From assembly GCF_009734405.1 (NCBI RefSeq), contig NZ_CP046453.1, positions 1,178,001 through 1,242,000 of the forward strand: a stretch of DNA of 64,000 nucleotides, written 5' to 3'. The position numbers were made by a program, and so were the translations under genes. Position 1 is the stretch's first letter, and each line of letters begins with the position of its first letter. The DNA comes from Corynebacterium comes (lineage in GTDB: Bacteria; Actinomycetota; Actinomycetes; Mycobacteriales; Mycobacteriaceae). Under the pieces are notes generated by a model, which searched no databases, was not told the DNA's origin, and worked only from the letters and a program-made list of their open reading frames with translations. Shown piece after piece: positions 8,936 through 18,283 of the stretch.

Positions 8936-10525
8936 GTGAGCAAGCCCGTCGTCCTTATTGCCGACAAACTGGCACCGTCCACCGTAGACGCGCTCGGAGA
9001 CGCCGTGGAGGTGCGCTGGGTCGACGGCCCGAACACCCCGGAGCTGCTCGCCGCCGTCCCGGAGGCTGACGCTCTGCTGGTCCGTTCCGCGACCACCGTC
9101 ACCCGCGAGGTCCTCGAGGCCGCCCCGAAGCTGAAGATCGTCGGCCGTGCCGGCGTCGGGCTGGACAACGTCGACATCGACGCAGCCACCGAGCGTGGCG
9201 TCATGGTCGTCAACGCTCCGACCTCGAACATCCACTCCGCCTGCGAGCACGCCATCGCCCTGCTCATGGCCACCGTGCGCCAGATCCCGGCCGCAGACGC
9301 GACCCTGCGTCAGGGCGAGTGGAAGCGCTCCGCTTTCAAGGGTGTGGAGATCTTCGGCAAGACCGTCGGCGTCGTCGGTTTCGGTCACATCGGTCAGCTG
9401 TTCGCCCAGCGCCTGTCGGCCTTCGAGACGGACATCATCGCCTACGACCCGTACGCGAACCCGACCCGCGCCGCACAGCTCGGCGTCGAGCTCGTCGAGC
9501 TGGATGAGCTCGTCTCCCGCGCCGACATCATCACCATCCACCTTCCCAAGACCAAGGAGACGGCCGGCATGTTCAATGCCGAGCTGCTCGCCAAGTCCAA
9601 GAAGGGCCAGATCATCATCAACGCCGCCCGCGGCGGCCTGGTTGATGAGCAGGCACTGGCGGACGCCATCAGGTCCGGTCACATCTGGGGCGCCGGCTTC
9701 GACGTGTTCTCCACCGAGCCGTGCACCGACTCCCCGCTGTTCGAGCTGCCGCAGGTCGTTGTCACCCCGCACCTGGGCGCATCCACGGAGGAGGCCCAGG
9801 ACCGCGCCGGTACCGACGTCGCCGCATCCGTGCTCAAGGCACTGGCCGGCGAGTTCGTCCCGGACGCCGTCAACGTCTCCGGCGGTCGTGTCGGCGAAGA
9901 GGTCGCCCTGTGGCTGGAGCTCACCCGCAAGCTCGGCCTGCTGGCCGGTCAGCTTCTCGACGCCGCCCCGGTCGACCTTGAGGTCGTGGCCCGCGGCGAG
10001 CTGTCCACCGAGGATGACCTGTCCGTGCTCGGCCTCTCCGCCGTGCGTGGCCTGTTCTCCGCCACCACCGACGAGCCGGTCACCTTCGTCAACGCCCCGA
10101 ACATCGCCGAGACCCGCGGTCTCGATTACAAGGTGGACACCGCCACCGAGTCCACCACCCACCGTTCCTCGGTCGAGGTCAAGGCCATCGGTTCGGACGG
10201 CTCCTCCCGTACCGTGGTCGGCACCCTCACCGGCCTGGACCGCGTGGAGAAGATCGTGCGTATCGACGACCGCGGTCTGGACATGCGTGCCGAGGGCCGC
10301 AACCTCTTCCTGGAGTACACCGACGCCCCGGGTGCCCTGGGCAAGGTCGGCTCCCAGCTGGGCGAGGCCGGCATCAACATCGAGGCCGCCGCTCTGACCC
10401 AGGCAGCCAAGGGTGACGGCGCCATCCTCATCCTGCGTGTCGACGGAGAGGTCCCGGCCTCCCTGGAGAAGCAGATCGCCGAGTCGCTGGGCGCCACCGC
10501 AGCCGTCCAGCTCGACCTGAACTAG
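8936..10525 (+). CDS. serA: D-3-phosphoglycerate dehydrogenase
   Basis: First enzyme of serine synthesis, oxidising 3-phosphoglycerate to 3-phosphohydroxypyruvate with NAD+ in the cytoplasm. It has 529 aa, the long actinobacterial type: the substrate/NAD domain with VVGFGHIGQLFA, the catalytic region NAARGGLVDE and TPHLGAST, then the intervening domain and a C-terminal ACT domain (TDAPGALGKVGSQLGEAGINIEAA) that senses serine. GTG start with CAGGAG upstream. It is followed by a strong terminator, so it is probably a single-gene unit. Confidence 0.98.
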   Translation: MSKPVVLIADKLAPSTVDALGDAVEVRWVDGPNTPELLAAVPEADALLVRSATTVTREVLEAAPKLKIVGRAGVGLDNVDIDAATERGVMVVNAPTSNIHSACEHAIALLMATVRQIPAADATLRQGEWKRSAFKGVEIFGKTVGVVGFGHIGQLFAQRLSAFETDIIAYDPYANPTRAAQLGVELVELDELVSRADIITIHLPKTKETAGMFNAELLAKSKKGQIIINAARGGLVDEQALADAIRSGHIWGAGFDVFSTEPCTDSPLFELPQVVVTPHLGASTEEAQDRAGTDVAASVLKALAGEFVPDAVNVSGGRVGEEVALWLELTRKLGLLAGQLLDAAPVDLEVVARGELSTEDDLSVLGLSAVRGLFSATTDEPVTFVNAPNIAETRGLDYKVDTATESTTHRSSVEVKAIGSDGSSRTVVGTLTGLDRVEKIVRIDDRGLDMRAEGRNLFLEYTDAPGALGKVGSQLGEAGINIEAAALTQAAKGDGAILILRVDGEVPASLEKQIAESLGATAAVQLDLN

Positions 10526-10551
10526 ACTGACTGGTCTCCGGACCGGGAGAG

Positions 10552-10587
10552 GGCCCTCATCGCATGTGTGCGGTGGGGGCCTTTTAT
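10552..10587 (+). terminator. Rho-independent terminator after serA
   Basis: A 13-pair stem (ggccctcatcgca with tgcggtgggggcc, two G-U pairs) closes a TGTG loop, and CTTTTATT follows. Confidence 0.85.
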
Positions 10588-10641
10588 TCATTCGGATCGA
10601 CGGGGAAAGCCCTGCACAATGGGCGTTCCGGACGGGGTGGA

Positions 10642-10700
10642 CTGCAATTGCAGACTGAGCGGTATGGCATTTATATACAAGCTAGGTTAGTCTCTCTGAA
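10642..10700 (+). promoter_or_regulatory. Promoter and possible DtxR-like half site of the OsmC operon
   Basis: A perfect 12-base palindrome CTGCAATTGCAG (10642-10653) contains a -35-like TTGCAG. TATATA follows after 18 bases at 10672-10677. The predicted transcription start falls on CTAGGTTAGTCTCTCTGAA (10682-10700), which agrees with the DtxR 19-mer at 13 positions, including a full left half TAGGTTAG. Iron control is only a suggestion. Confidence 0.45.
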
Positions 10701-10733
10701 AGTAAAGCCAGCTTTCGCATAAAGGAGACATCC

Positions 10734-11282
10734 ATGTCCGACCTCACCCCGAACCACCAGCAGGGTCAGCCGCTCGAGCCCATCGATGCGGAGAAGCTCG
10801 CCCAGCTCGCGGAGAAGAACATCAACAACCCCGAGGGTGGACGCAAGGTCATTCGTACCCACACGCAGGCTGACGGCAAGTTCCGCAACTACACCCGGGT
10901 CCGCGGTCTGGATCCGGTGCTCGTCTCCGAGCCGCCGGCACTGCTGGGCGATGACACCGCCCCGAACCCCACCGAGATCGCCCAGGCCGGCCTGGCGGCC
11001 TGCATCTCCGTGGGCATCCAGGCCATCGCCACCCACCGTGGCGTCACCCTGACCAAGATCGCCATCGACATCGAGTCCGACATCGATGTGTCCCCGACCT
11101 GGGGCGTGGGCGACCTCGCCGAGGACAAGCGTCCCGGCGTGTCCGACGTTCGCGTCAAGATCGACCTCGAGGGCGACGCCGACCGCGAGACCCTCGACCA
11201 GATCCAGAAGGACGCCATCAAGTGGTCGCCCGTGGTCAACACCTACACCCGTCCGGCCAACCTGACCTCCGAGCTGGTCTGA
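10734..11282 (+). CDS. OsmC-family protein lacking the second cysteine
   Basis: Cytoplasmic OsmC/Ohr-fold protein of 182 aa. Normal members reduce organic peroxides with two cysteines. Here the first is present in AGLAACIS (C90), but the position of the second, usually CPV near TRP, reads KWSPVVNTYTRP with Ser165. No other cysteine exists, so the usual disulfide cycle is impossible. An AAAGGAG ribosome site precedes the ATG. The acyl-CoA-dehydrogenase-like gene starts 2 bases after the stop, so the three genes up to 12817 form an operon. It may serve as a carrier or chaperone for a thiol or sulfur substrate. Confidence 0.85.
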   Translation: MSDLTPNHQQGQPLEPIDAEKLAQLAEKNINNPEGGRKVIRTHTQADGKFRNYTRVRGLDPVLVSEPPALLGDDTAPNPTEIAQAGLAACISVGIQAIATHRGVTLTKIAIDIESDIDVSPTWGVGDLAEDKRPGVSDVRVKIDLEGDADRETLDQIQKDAIKWSPVVNTYTRPANLTSELV

Positions 11283-11284
11283 GC

Positions 11285-12313
11285 ATGACCACAGCCATCC
11301 TGGAGAGGATCGCGGAGAACGCGAAGGCCGTTGACAAGAACGAGATCCCGGCCCGCTACGGCCTGGAGCTGCTCGGCGAGCAGAAGCTGTTCATCCGCGA
11401 CAGCCTGCGCGACACCGCCCGTCAGCTTCGCCAGATCTCCGGTGAGGACCTGTCCGTCGCCTTCGGCATCTGGGCGCACACCATGGTCATCACCTACCTG
11501 CGGACCGCGGACACCGACTACGCCCACCGCATTCTCCCGTCCCTGGAGGCCGGCGAGCGTCCGGGCGTCACCGGGATGGCACCCGCCTTCAAGGAGGCCG
11601 CCGGTGCAGGCACCATTGATCTGACCGCGACCCCCGTGGACGGCGGCATCCGTCTCAACGGCCGCCTGGCCTGGGCGTCCAACCTGGCTGATGACGCCGT
11701 GATCGTCACCGCCGGCCGCACCCCGGCGGGGGAGCGCCTGCTCCTGGCCTTCGACGGCGACGCCGAAGGTGTGACGCTGGGAACCCCGTTCGCGCTGCTG
11801 GGACTCAACGCCACCGCCTCGGCGTGGGTCACCCTCGAGGACGTCTTCGTGCCGGAGGAGCAGATCCTCTCCCGCGATTTCGAGGCTTTCATCTCCGCGG
11901 TGCGCCCGACCTTCATGATCCTGCAGACCTCCGAGTGCCTCGGTGTGGCCGACGCCGCCATCAGCGCCGCCGCCACCCGCCTGAGCGGCATCAACGAGGT
12001 CCTCAAGGAGGATGTGGAGCAGGTCCGTGACCGGGTCACCCATCTCATCCAGGCGCAGGAACTCACCGCCTCCACCATCGATGAGGGTTCCGTGGTGGAC
12101 CGGGTCGCGCTGCTCGAGCTGCGCCTCGCCGCGGCGGAGGTCGCGGGTGCGGCCACCGGCCTGGAGGTCCGCGTGGCCGGCGGCGCCGGTTATGCCCAGA
12201 GCTCCCCGGCGTCCCGTCGTTTCCGTGAGGCCGCCTTCATCCCGGTACAGTCCCCGTCCGAGACCCAGCTCAAGTGGGAGCTGGGCCGCGCGAAGGCCCA
12301 GAAGGAGAACTAG
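11285..12313 (+). CDS. Acyl-CoA dehydrogenase-like flavoprotein (possible flavin-dependent monooxygenase)
   Basis: Protein of 342 aa with an acyl-CoA dehydrogenase fold: helical N-terminus, a central beta domain (GRLAWASNLADDAVIVTAGR and TASAWVTLEDVFVPEEQIL) and a helical C-terminus ending in SSPASRRFREAAFIPVQSPS. The catalytic Glu of true dehydrogenases is not evident, and the C-terminal form resembles SfnB/DszC-type oxygenases that take reduced flavin from a partner. A flavin reductase gene lies 3 bases downstream, which supports a two-component monooxygenase. The substrate is unknown. ATG 11285 is taken as the start, just after the OsmC stop. Confidence 0.75.
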   Translation: MTTAILERIAENAKAVDKNEIPARYGLELLGEQKLFIRDSLRDTARQLRQISGEDLSVAFGIWAHTMVITYLRTADTDYAHRILPSLEAGERPGVTGMAPAFKEAAGAGTIDLTATPVDGGIRLNGRLAWASNLADDAVIVTAGRTPAGERLLLAFDGDAEGVTLGTPFALLGLNATASAWVTLEDVFVPEEQILSRDFEAFISAVRPTFMILQTSECLGVADAAISAAATRLSGINEVLKEDVEQVRDRVTHLIQAQELTASTIDEGSVVDRVALLELRLAAAEVAGAATGLEVRVAGGAGYAQSSPASRRFREAAFIPVQSPSETQLKWELGRAKAQKEN

Positions 12314-12316
12314 AAG

Positions 12317-12817
12317 ATGACGTGCGCCGATCTCACCGTGACCGGGGACCAGCTGCGGGCGGCCGTGGGGACCTTCCCCTCCGGCGTCACCATCGTGACC
12401 ACGCGTTCCGGGGGTGAGGACGTCGGCCTGACCGTCAGCGCCTTCTCATCGCTGTCGCTGGAACCGGCGATGGTCGTGCTCAGCGTGGACAACGGCTCAA
12501 CGTCCCTGCCGCATCTCACGGTCGGCGCACCCGTCGGCGTCTCCGTCCTGGCGGAGGGGCAGGGCGGGTTGGCCAGGCAGTTCGCCATCCGCGGCATCGA
12601 CCGTTTCGCCGGGGTGGACGTCCTCCGCCGCGGCCGGGGCGTCGCGCTGATCGACGGCGCCGCCGCCTGGTTCGCCGGGGAGATCGTCAACGCGTTCCCG
12701 GGCGGGGACCACACCATCCTCACCGTCTCGGTCGCCGAGTGCGGCACCCGGGACGACGCCCGCCCGCTGCTGTATCAGCGCGGCCGCACCTATGACTGGG
12801 TGGCGGACGCCTCTTAG
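12317..12817 (+). CDS. Flavin reductase domain protein
   Basis: FMN/FAD-binding split-barrel flavin reductase of 166 aa (HpaC/DIM6 family). The N-terminal FPSGVTIVTTRSGGEDVGLTVSAFSSLSLEPAMVVLSVD is the family pattern for flavin binding. It probably supplies reduced flavin to the adjacent acyl-CoA-dehydrogenase-like oxygenase. It is the last gene of the three-gene operon. A 199-base gap follows, holding the promoter of the next gene. Confidence 0.85.
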   Translation: MTCADLTVTGDQLRAAVGTFPSGVTIVTTRSGGEDVGLTVSAFSSLSLEPAMVVLSVDNGSTSLPHLTVGAPVGVSVLAEGQGGLARQFAIRGIDRFAGVDVLRRGRGVALIDGAAAWFAGEIVNAFPGGDHTILTVSVAECGTRDDARPLLYQRGRTYDWVADAS

Positions 12818-13016
12818 CGGTGCTTCCCCGGATGGGGGCACGGCGGGAGTGTTGTCGGCCCTCCGGGGCCAGCGTGGTCAACGTTGAGTGCCCCGTAGGT
12901 GTGCCGGGCCTGGCGTCCCCTTGGAAAAGACATCGCCTGTACTGCTGAAACGATGGCGATGAGAACAATGTCACAAATGTTGCGGCCATAAGGTAATACG
13001 ATTTAGCTTTTAACGT

Positions 13017-13766
13017 ATGACCATAATAGAGACCACTGCGCCCGCTTCCCGCCCGTCCGTCTCCGGCACTGTTTCGGGCCCGCCTTCCGACTCGGTCGCC
13101 GGCACCGTCTACCGCACCCTCGCCCTCATCTTCGGCGGCATCCTCCTCGTCGTGGGTATCGCTGCGCTGTCGGGCGGCCGCTTCGCCGACAGCTTCATCG
13201 CTGAGGAGATGGACCGTCAGAACATCACCATGCCCACCGCGGAAGCCATTGACGGCCAGCTCGAGAAGGGCCGCATCGACCAGCAGACCGCCGAAGAACT
13301 GCGCCCCTTCGACGGTGAACTGATGTCCAACGGCAACCATGCCAAGGCCTATGCCGGCTATATCCAGGACCACATGACTGCTGCCGGCGCCGCCTCCGGT
13401 CTGCCGGCGGAGCAGGCCACCTACTCCGGCATCGGCTCCGCCTACTCCGAGGTCCAGGCTGAGCTGAGCAGCGAGATCGCCGCCCAGAACCCGAAGGCGT
13501 CCGAAGAGGAAATTTCCGCCCTGGTGGCCAAGGAGATCGCAGATCCCACGTCTCGTTACGAGGCTGCCCGTGAAGCTGCTTCTCTGGCGTCTCTGCGCTT
13601 CGACACCATGTTCAACGGCAACATGCTCGTGGGCACGCTTCTCAACGTCTACGGCTGGGGCCTGATCGGCACCATCGCCACCTGGGCGGGCATCGCCCTG
13701 ACGGGTGTCGGCGCGCTGCTGATCCTGGGCAGCTTCCTCCTTCGCCCCCGCACCAACCGCCGGTAG
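13017..13766 (+). CDS. Two-helix membrane protein of unknown function upstream of leuB
   Basis: Protein of 249 aa. A Ser/Pro-rich cytoplasmic N-terminus is followed by a membrane helix at about residues 33-52, an outer acidic and Ala/Glu-rich helical domain (residues about 55-205) and a second membrane helix at about 210-242. A comparable gene between serA and leuB is recalled from C. glutamicum. No ribosome site is seen before the ATG. A -10-like TAATAC at 12994-12999 lies only 18 bases upstream, so the transcript may be nearly leaderless. Function not recognised. Confidence 0.75.
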   Translation: MTIIETTAPASRPSVSGTVSGPPSDSVAGTVYRTLALIFGGILLVVGIAALSGGRFADSFIAEEMDRQNITMPTAEAIDGQLEKGRIDQQTAEELRPFDGELMSNGNHAKAYAGYIQDHMTAAGAASGLPAEQATYSGIGSAYSEVQAELSSEIAAQNPKASEEEISALVAKEIADPTSRYEAAREAASLASLRFDTMFNGNMLVGTLLNVYGWGLIGTIATWAGIALTGVGALLILGSFLLRPRTNRR

Positions 13767-13837
13767 CGCTCCGCCGGTCCCCGGCCGGCTGGTAGGATTC
13801 GGATGAAGTCCATCAGGTGAGAAAGGGATCCCACATA

Positions 13838-14851
13838 ATGAAACTTGCAGTCATCGGCGGAGACGGTATCGGCCCGGAGGTCACCGACGAAGCCCTCAAG
13901 GTCCTCCGCGCCGTCCGCGACGACATCGAGACCACCGACTACGACCTCGGCGCCCGCCGTTACCTGCGTAACGGCGAGCTTCTCACCGACGAGGACCTGG
14001 CCTCCCTGCGCGAGCACGACGCCATCCTGCTCGGCGCGATCGGCGCCCCGGGCGAGGTCCCGCCGGGAATCCTCGAGCGTGGCCTGCTGCTGAAGATGCG
14101 CTTCGCACTCGACCACCACGTCAACCTGCGCCCGTCCAAGCTCTACGAGGGCGTCGAGTCCCCGCTGAAGAACCCCGGAGAGATCGACTTCGTCGTCGTC
14201 CGCGAGGGCACCGAGGGCGCCTACACCGGCAACGGTGGCGCCATCCGCGTGGGCACCCCGCATGAGGTGGCCAACGAAACCTCGGTCAACACCCGCTACG
14301 GCGCCGAGCGCGTCGTCCGCTACGCCTTCGAGCTGGCCATGACCCGCCGCCAGCACCTCACCCTGGTCCACAAGACCAATGTGCTGGTCCACGGCGGCGG
14401 AATGTGGCAGCGCACCGTCGACGAGGTCGCCACCGAGTACCCCGAGGTCACCGTCGACTACAGTCACATCGACGCCGCCACCATCTACATGGTGACCAAC
14501 CCCTCGCGTTTCGACGTCATCGTCACCGACAACCTCTTCGGCGACATCATCACCGATGAAGCGGGTGCAGTCTCCGGCGGCATCGGCCTGGCCGCCTCCG
14601 GCAACATCGACGCGACCGGCACCAACCCCTCCATGTTCGAGCCGGTCCACGGCTCCGCACCGGACATCGCCGGCCAGGGCATCGCCGATCCGACCGCGGC
14701 GATCCTCTCCGCCGCGATGCTGCTGCGCCACCTCGGGGACGAGGACAACGCCGCGCGGATTGAGGCGGCGGTGGCCGCGGACGTGGCCGAGCGGGAGGGT
14801 CAGATCCGTACCACGGATGTTGGTGACCGCATCGCCGCAGCACTCCAGTAG
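13838..14851 (+). CDS. leuB: 3-isopropylmalate dehydrogenase
   Basis: Oxidative decarboxylation of 3-isopropylmalate to 2-oxoisocaproate, third step of leucine synthesis. It has 337 aa, the normal size. The GDGIGPEV start, [19 protein letters not shown] and the metal/NAD motif [15 protein letters not shown] are all present. The ATG at 13838 has GAAAGGGAT upstream. In C. glutamicum leuB is repressed with leuCD by LtbR. The matching palindrome seen before leuC was not found here. Confidence 0.97.
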   Translation: MKLAVIGGDGIGPEVTDEALKVLRAVRDDIETTDYDLGARRYLRNGELLTDEDLASLREHDAILLGAIGAPGEVPPGILERGLLLKMRFALDHHVNLRPSKLYEGVESPLKNPGEIDFVVVREGTEGAYTGNGGAIRVGTPHEVANETSVNTRYGAERVVRYAFELAMTRRQHLTLVHKTNVLVHGGGMWQRTVDEVATEYPEVTVDYSHIDAATIYMVTNPSRFDVIVTDNLFGDIITDEAGAVSGGIGLAASGNIDATGTNPSMFEPVHGSAPDIAGQGIADPTAAILSAAMLLRHLGDEDNAARIEAAVAADVAEREGQIRTTDVGDRIAAALQ

Positions 14852-14893
14852 GGTGAACGCGACCGCATAAGTTCACCACCTGAAGGGGCGCAC

Positions 14894-16366
14894 ATGAGGC
14901 GACTGGTTGCCGCGCTGGCCATGACCACCACACTGACACTGGTGGCGGGGTGCACCACCTCGGAAGGCGACGACGCCGCCGAGGGCCGGGAAACCCTGCC
15001 GATGGAGTCCTCTGAGGTCGTCGTGGACACCGACACCGTCAGCCGTCTCTTCACCTCCTCCGACGTCGTGGTCGTCGCGGGCTCCACGCCCGCGGACCAG
15101 CGCCGGGCGGTGGAGATCGCCGTGGCCACCGGAGCTCCCCTGCTTTCCGACGTCGCGCTTCTCCCCGCCGAGGTCGACCGCCTCGGCGCCTCCCGCATCA
15201 TCGCGGTGGGGGAGACGGGCCCCCTGCCGGAGGGCCCGGAGGTCATCGCCGCCACCGCGGGCGAGAACGCCGAGCCGATCACGGTCGCGGAGATCGCGGC
15301 GCTGGCTCCTCAAGAGCTGGAGGGCGTCGACGGCGTTGAGCCCGCCACCCCCGAATTCGCCATGCCACCCGTGCTGGTGACGCCGGAAACCTCGGTGCAG
15401 GCCGCCGCCACGGCGCGCGCCGCAGGCGCCGAGTTGACCGTCCTCGACCACCCCGACCCGCGTCTGACCAGCGAGTCCATGGCACTGGTCACCGGGCAGG
15501 ACGTCCTGGCCCTCGGGGAGCAGTTCGGCAGCCAGGAGCGCTTCGACCGCGCGGTGGAGCTCGCCGCCAACGGTGAACTGCCCGGCGGCGGAGGCCTGCT
15601 CTTCCCCGGCCGACGCATGATCGCCTTCTACGGCCACCCCTGGGGTGGAGACCTCGGTGTGATGGGCGAGCAGCCGCCGGCGGAGGCCGTCGCCCGGGTC
15701 GAGGAGCACATCAAAAACTACCAGGCCCTCGAGGAGCAGCCGGTCGTCCCGGCCTTCGAGATCATCGTCACCGTCGCCTCCGAGTTCCCGGGCGATGACG
15801 GCAAGTACAGCAACGTCGGCGACCCCGCCGAGTTCATCGGCTACATCGACGCCATCACCGAGGCAGGCGGCTACGCCTTCCTGGATCTCCAGCCCGGCCA
15901 GGCCAGCTTCCTGGAGCAGGCCAAGGTCTACGAGGACCTGCTCGCACGTCCCAACGTCGGACTGGCGCTCGACCCCGAATGGAACCTCCAGCCAGGCGAG
16001 CAGCCGCTTCAGCGCGTGGGCCATGCCGAGGCCGCCGAGATCAACGAGGTCGCCGACTGGCTGGCCCAACTCGTGCGCGACAACGACCTGCCCCAGAAGG
16101 GGCTGATCGTCCACCAGTTCCAGATGCAGATGCTGCGGGACCGCGAGCAGATCAACACCGACCACCCGGAGCTGGCCTTCATCCTCCACGCGGACGGTCA
16201 CGGCGTGGCCGGGGAGAAGTTCGCCACCTGGGACGCCGTCCGCCAGGGGCTGGACGACAACTGGTTCATGGCCTGGAAGAACTTCATCGACGAGGACAGC
16301 CCCACCTTCACCCCGCAGCAGACCTACGACATCGAACCCCGCCCCTGGTTCGTGTCCTACCAGTAG
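14894..16366 (+). CDS. Lipoprotein of unknown function (putative cell-wall-binding-repeat-like N-domain plus barrel-like C-domain)
   Basis: Exported lipoprotein of 490 aa with lipobox LVAGC (Cys20). Residues about 50-180 alternate strands and helices with SDVVVVAGSTPADQRRAVEIA and ASRIIAVGETGPLPEG, reminiscent of the cell-wall-binding repeat 2 fold. Residues about 270-490 contain PAFEIIVTVAS, GGYAFLDLQPG, NVGLALDPEW and KGLIVHQFQ, regularly spaced as in a TIM-like barrel with acidic residues at strand ends, so a hydrolase role is possible. ATG with AAGGGG upstream, 42 bases after leuB. Confidence 0.7.
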   Translation: MRRLVAALAMTTTLTLVAGCTTSEGDDAAEGRETLPMESSEVVVDTDTVSRLFTSSDVVVVAGSTPADQRRAVEIAVATGAPLLSDVALLPAEVDRLGASRIIAVGETGPLPEGPEVIAATAGENAEPITVAEIAALAPQELEGVDGVEPATPEFAMPPVLVTPETSVQAAATARAAGAELTVLDHPDPRLTSESMALVTGQDVLALGEQFGSQERFDRAVELAANGELPGGGGLLFPGRRMIAFYGHPWGGDLGVMGEQPPAEAVARVEEHIKNYQALEEQPVVPAFEIIVTVASEFPGDDGKYSNVGDPAEFIGYIDAITEAGGYAFLDLQPGQASFLEQAKVYEDLLARPNVGLALDPEWNLQPGEQPLQRVGHAEAAEINEVADWLAQLVRDNDLPQKGLIVHQFQMQMLRDREQINTDHPELAFILHADGHGVAGEKFATWDAVRQGLDDNWFMAWKNFIDEDSPTFTPQQTYDIEPRPWFVSYQ

Positions 16367-16426
16367 GGGTGACCAGTTCGGTGAAACCCCCCGCCCGTTG
16401 ACGGGAAGCAACCTAGGGTGAGACCT

Positions 16427-18283
16427 ATGACGGTCGAACTCGACGAGGTCCGCGATTTCATCGCCGACATTGAGCCCTTCACCCGCCTTCCCGAGGCGGA
16501 GCTGGATCAGCTGCCCGCACGCATGACCATGGAGTATGTGCGTCGCGGGCAGCCGATCATCCTGCACGGGGCGGCCAACGACAATCTCCACATCATCCGT
16601 TCCGGCGCCGTTGACGTGCTCGACGAGGAGGGGATACTCCTCGACCGGCGCGACGCGGGCCGCAGCTTCGGCTACTCCACGCTGGTCGGGGACAACGCCT
16701 CCCGCTACACGATGATCGCGGTGGAGGACAGCCTCCTGCTGCTGCTGCCCAGGGCGGACTTCCTGGCACTGGCCGAGCGGAACCCCGACATCCTCCGCTT
16801 CTTCTCATCCCAGTCCCTCCGGATCCGGGCGGCCGCGGCGGAGATGCGCGGCGACCAGTCCTCGGACGTCCTGCGCACCCGGCTGGGTGACTTCAAGATC
16901 GACGACCCGGTCTCGATGGTCCCGGACGCCACCATCCAGCGGGCGGCCCTGCTGATGGAACACCACCGGGTTTCTTCGGTGCTGATCACCGACAACGGTG
17001 CACTGGTGGGCATTCTCACCGATCGTGACCTGCGGGGACGTGTGGTGGCCAAGGGGCTGGACATAGATCTCCCGGTCTCGGAGATCATGACCCCGAACCC
17101 GCGCACCGTCAGCTCAGACACCCTGGCCTTCGAGGCGATGATCATCATGGCGGAGATGCGCATCCACCACATCCCGATCGTGGATGAGGGGCAGCTCACC
17201 GGCATCGTCACCACGGCCGACGTGATGCGCCTGCTGCGCCATGACCCCATCTACCTCACCGCGGACCTGTCCCGCCGGAACTCGCCTGAGGAGCTGCGCA
17301 ACGCCTACTCGCAGGCCTCCGAGGTGGCCGTCCGGTTCATCGAGCGCGGTGCCTCCGCCGAGGAGACCTCGGGCATCATGACCATCGCCGCCGACGCCCT
17401 GGCCCGCCGTCTGCTCAAGCTGGGGGAGGACAGGCTCGGCCCACCGCCGGTGCCCTACACCTTCGTGGTGCTGGGCTCCCAGGGCCGCCGCGAGATGGGC
17501 CTGGCCTCTGACCAGGACAATGCGATGGTGTTCTCCGACGACTACGTTGAGGCGGAGCACGGCGGGTACTTCGCCGAACTCAGCTCCTTCGTGTGCACGG
17601 GCCTGGACACCGCCGGCCAGGTCCTGTGCCCGGGTGACATGATGGCCTCCAACCCGCAGTGGCGGATGACCGTGTCCCAGTGGATCGACACCTTCCACGT
17701 GTGGGTCACCGCCCCGGAACCGGACGCACTCCTGCACGCCCAGACGTTCTTCGACTTCCGGGGAATCTGGGGTGACGTCGGACTGGGGGACACCGTCCAC
17801 AACAACGCCGTGGGCATGGCCCGGGGGGCCCGCCGCATGCACGCGCACCTGGCGGCACTCGCCGCCCGCCGCGAACCACCGCTCGGATTCTTCCGCGGTC
17901 TGGTCGTGGAGCGCTCCGGCGAGTACGCCAACACCCTCAACGTGAAGAAGGGCGGCACGGCCGGCATCGTCCAGATGGCACGGCTGTTCGCCCTGTCCAG
18001 CGGGGTGACGGCCCTGGGCACCCGCCGCCGGCTTCTCGAGTCCGCCGCCGCCGGCGGTGTGTCCGATAAGGGCGCGCAGGATCTTGTCGACGCCTTCGAT
18101 TACCTCACGTCGATCACCCTGCGGCACCAGTCCCTCCAGCTGCGGGAGAATGTGACCCCGGATTACCACATCGACCCGAACAGGTTGGGCAAGATGGACC
18201 GTGAGCACCTGCGGGACAGCTTCCAGATCATCAAGGATATGCAGAACGCACTGGCCACGAAATACCTGGTCAGGAACATCTGA
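16427..18283 (+). CDS. cNMP-binding / CBS / DUF294 nucleotidyltransferase-like signalling protein
   Basis: Cytoplasmic protein of 618 aa with four parts. A cyclic-nucleotide-binding domain (about 5-125) is followed by two CBS domains (about 160-280: SVLITDNGALVGILTDRDLRGR and IHHIPIVDEGQLTGIVTTADVMRL). Then come a DUF294 nucleotidyltransferase-like domain with GSQGRREMGLASDQDN and a DUF294 C-terminal helical domain. Such proteins sense adenylates or cAMP and may transfer nucleotides to a partner. ATG 16427 follows AGGGTGAG; a GTG 9 bases upstream is the alternative. Its stop overlaps the exonuclease gene start by one base, a pairing that recurs in other bacteria. Confidence 0.85.
   Translation: MTVELDEVRDFIADIEPFTRLPEAELDQLPARMTMEYVRRGQPIILHGAANDNLHIIRSGAVDVLDEEGILLDRRDAGRSFGYSTLVGDNASRYTMIAVEDSLLLLLPRADFLALAERNPDILRFFSSQSLRIRAAAAEMRGDQSSDVLRTRLGDFKIDDPVSMVPDATIQRAALLMEHHRVSSVLITDNGALVGILTDRDLRGRVVAKGLDIDLPVSEIMTPNPRTVSSDTLAFEAMIIMAEMRIHHIPIVDEGQLTGIVTTADVMRLLRHDPIYLTADLSRRNSPEELRNAYSQASEVAVRFIERGASAEETSGIMTIAADALARRLLKLGEDRLGPPPVPYTFVVLGSQGRREMGLASDQDNAMVFSDDYVEAEHGGYFAELSSFVCTGLDTAGQVLCPGDMMASNPQWRMTVSQWIDTFHVWVTAPEPDALLHAQTFFDFRGIWGDVGLGDTVHNNAVGMARGARRMHAHLAALAARREPPLGFFRGLVVERSGEYANTLNVKKGGTAGIVQMARLFALSSGVTALGTRRRLLESAAAGGVSDKGAQDLVDAFDYLTSITLRHQSLQLRENVTPDYHIDPNRLGKMDREHLRDSFQIIKDMQNALATKYLVRNI

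Noticed and set aside
8909..10591. 560-aa frame antisense to serA
   Set aside because: High GC keeps antisense frames open. The plus-strand frame is a full SerA; the antisense protein has no recognisable motif or ribosome site.
12818..12850. Hairpin GTGC..CCCC/GGGG.CAC after the flavin reductase gene as a terminator
   Set aside because: The stem is interrupted and lacks a T tract.
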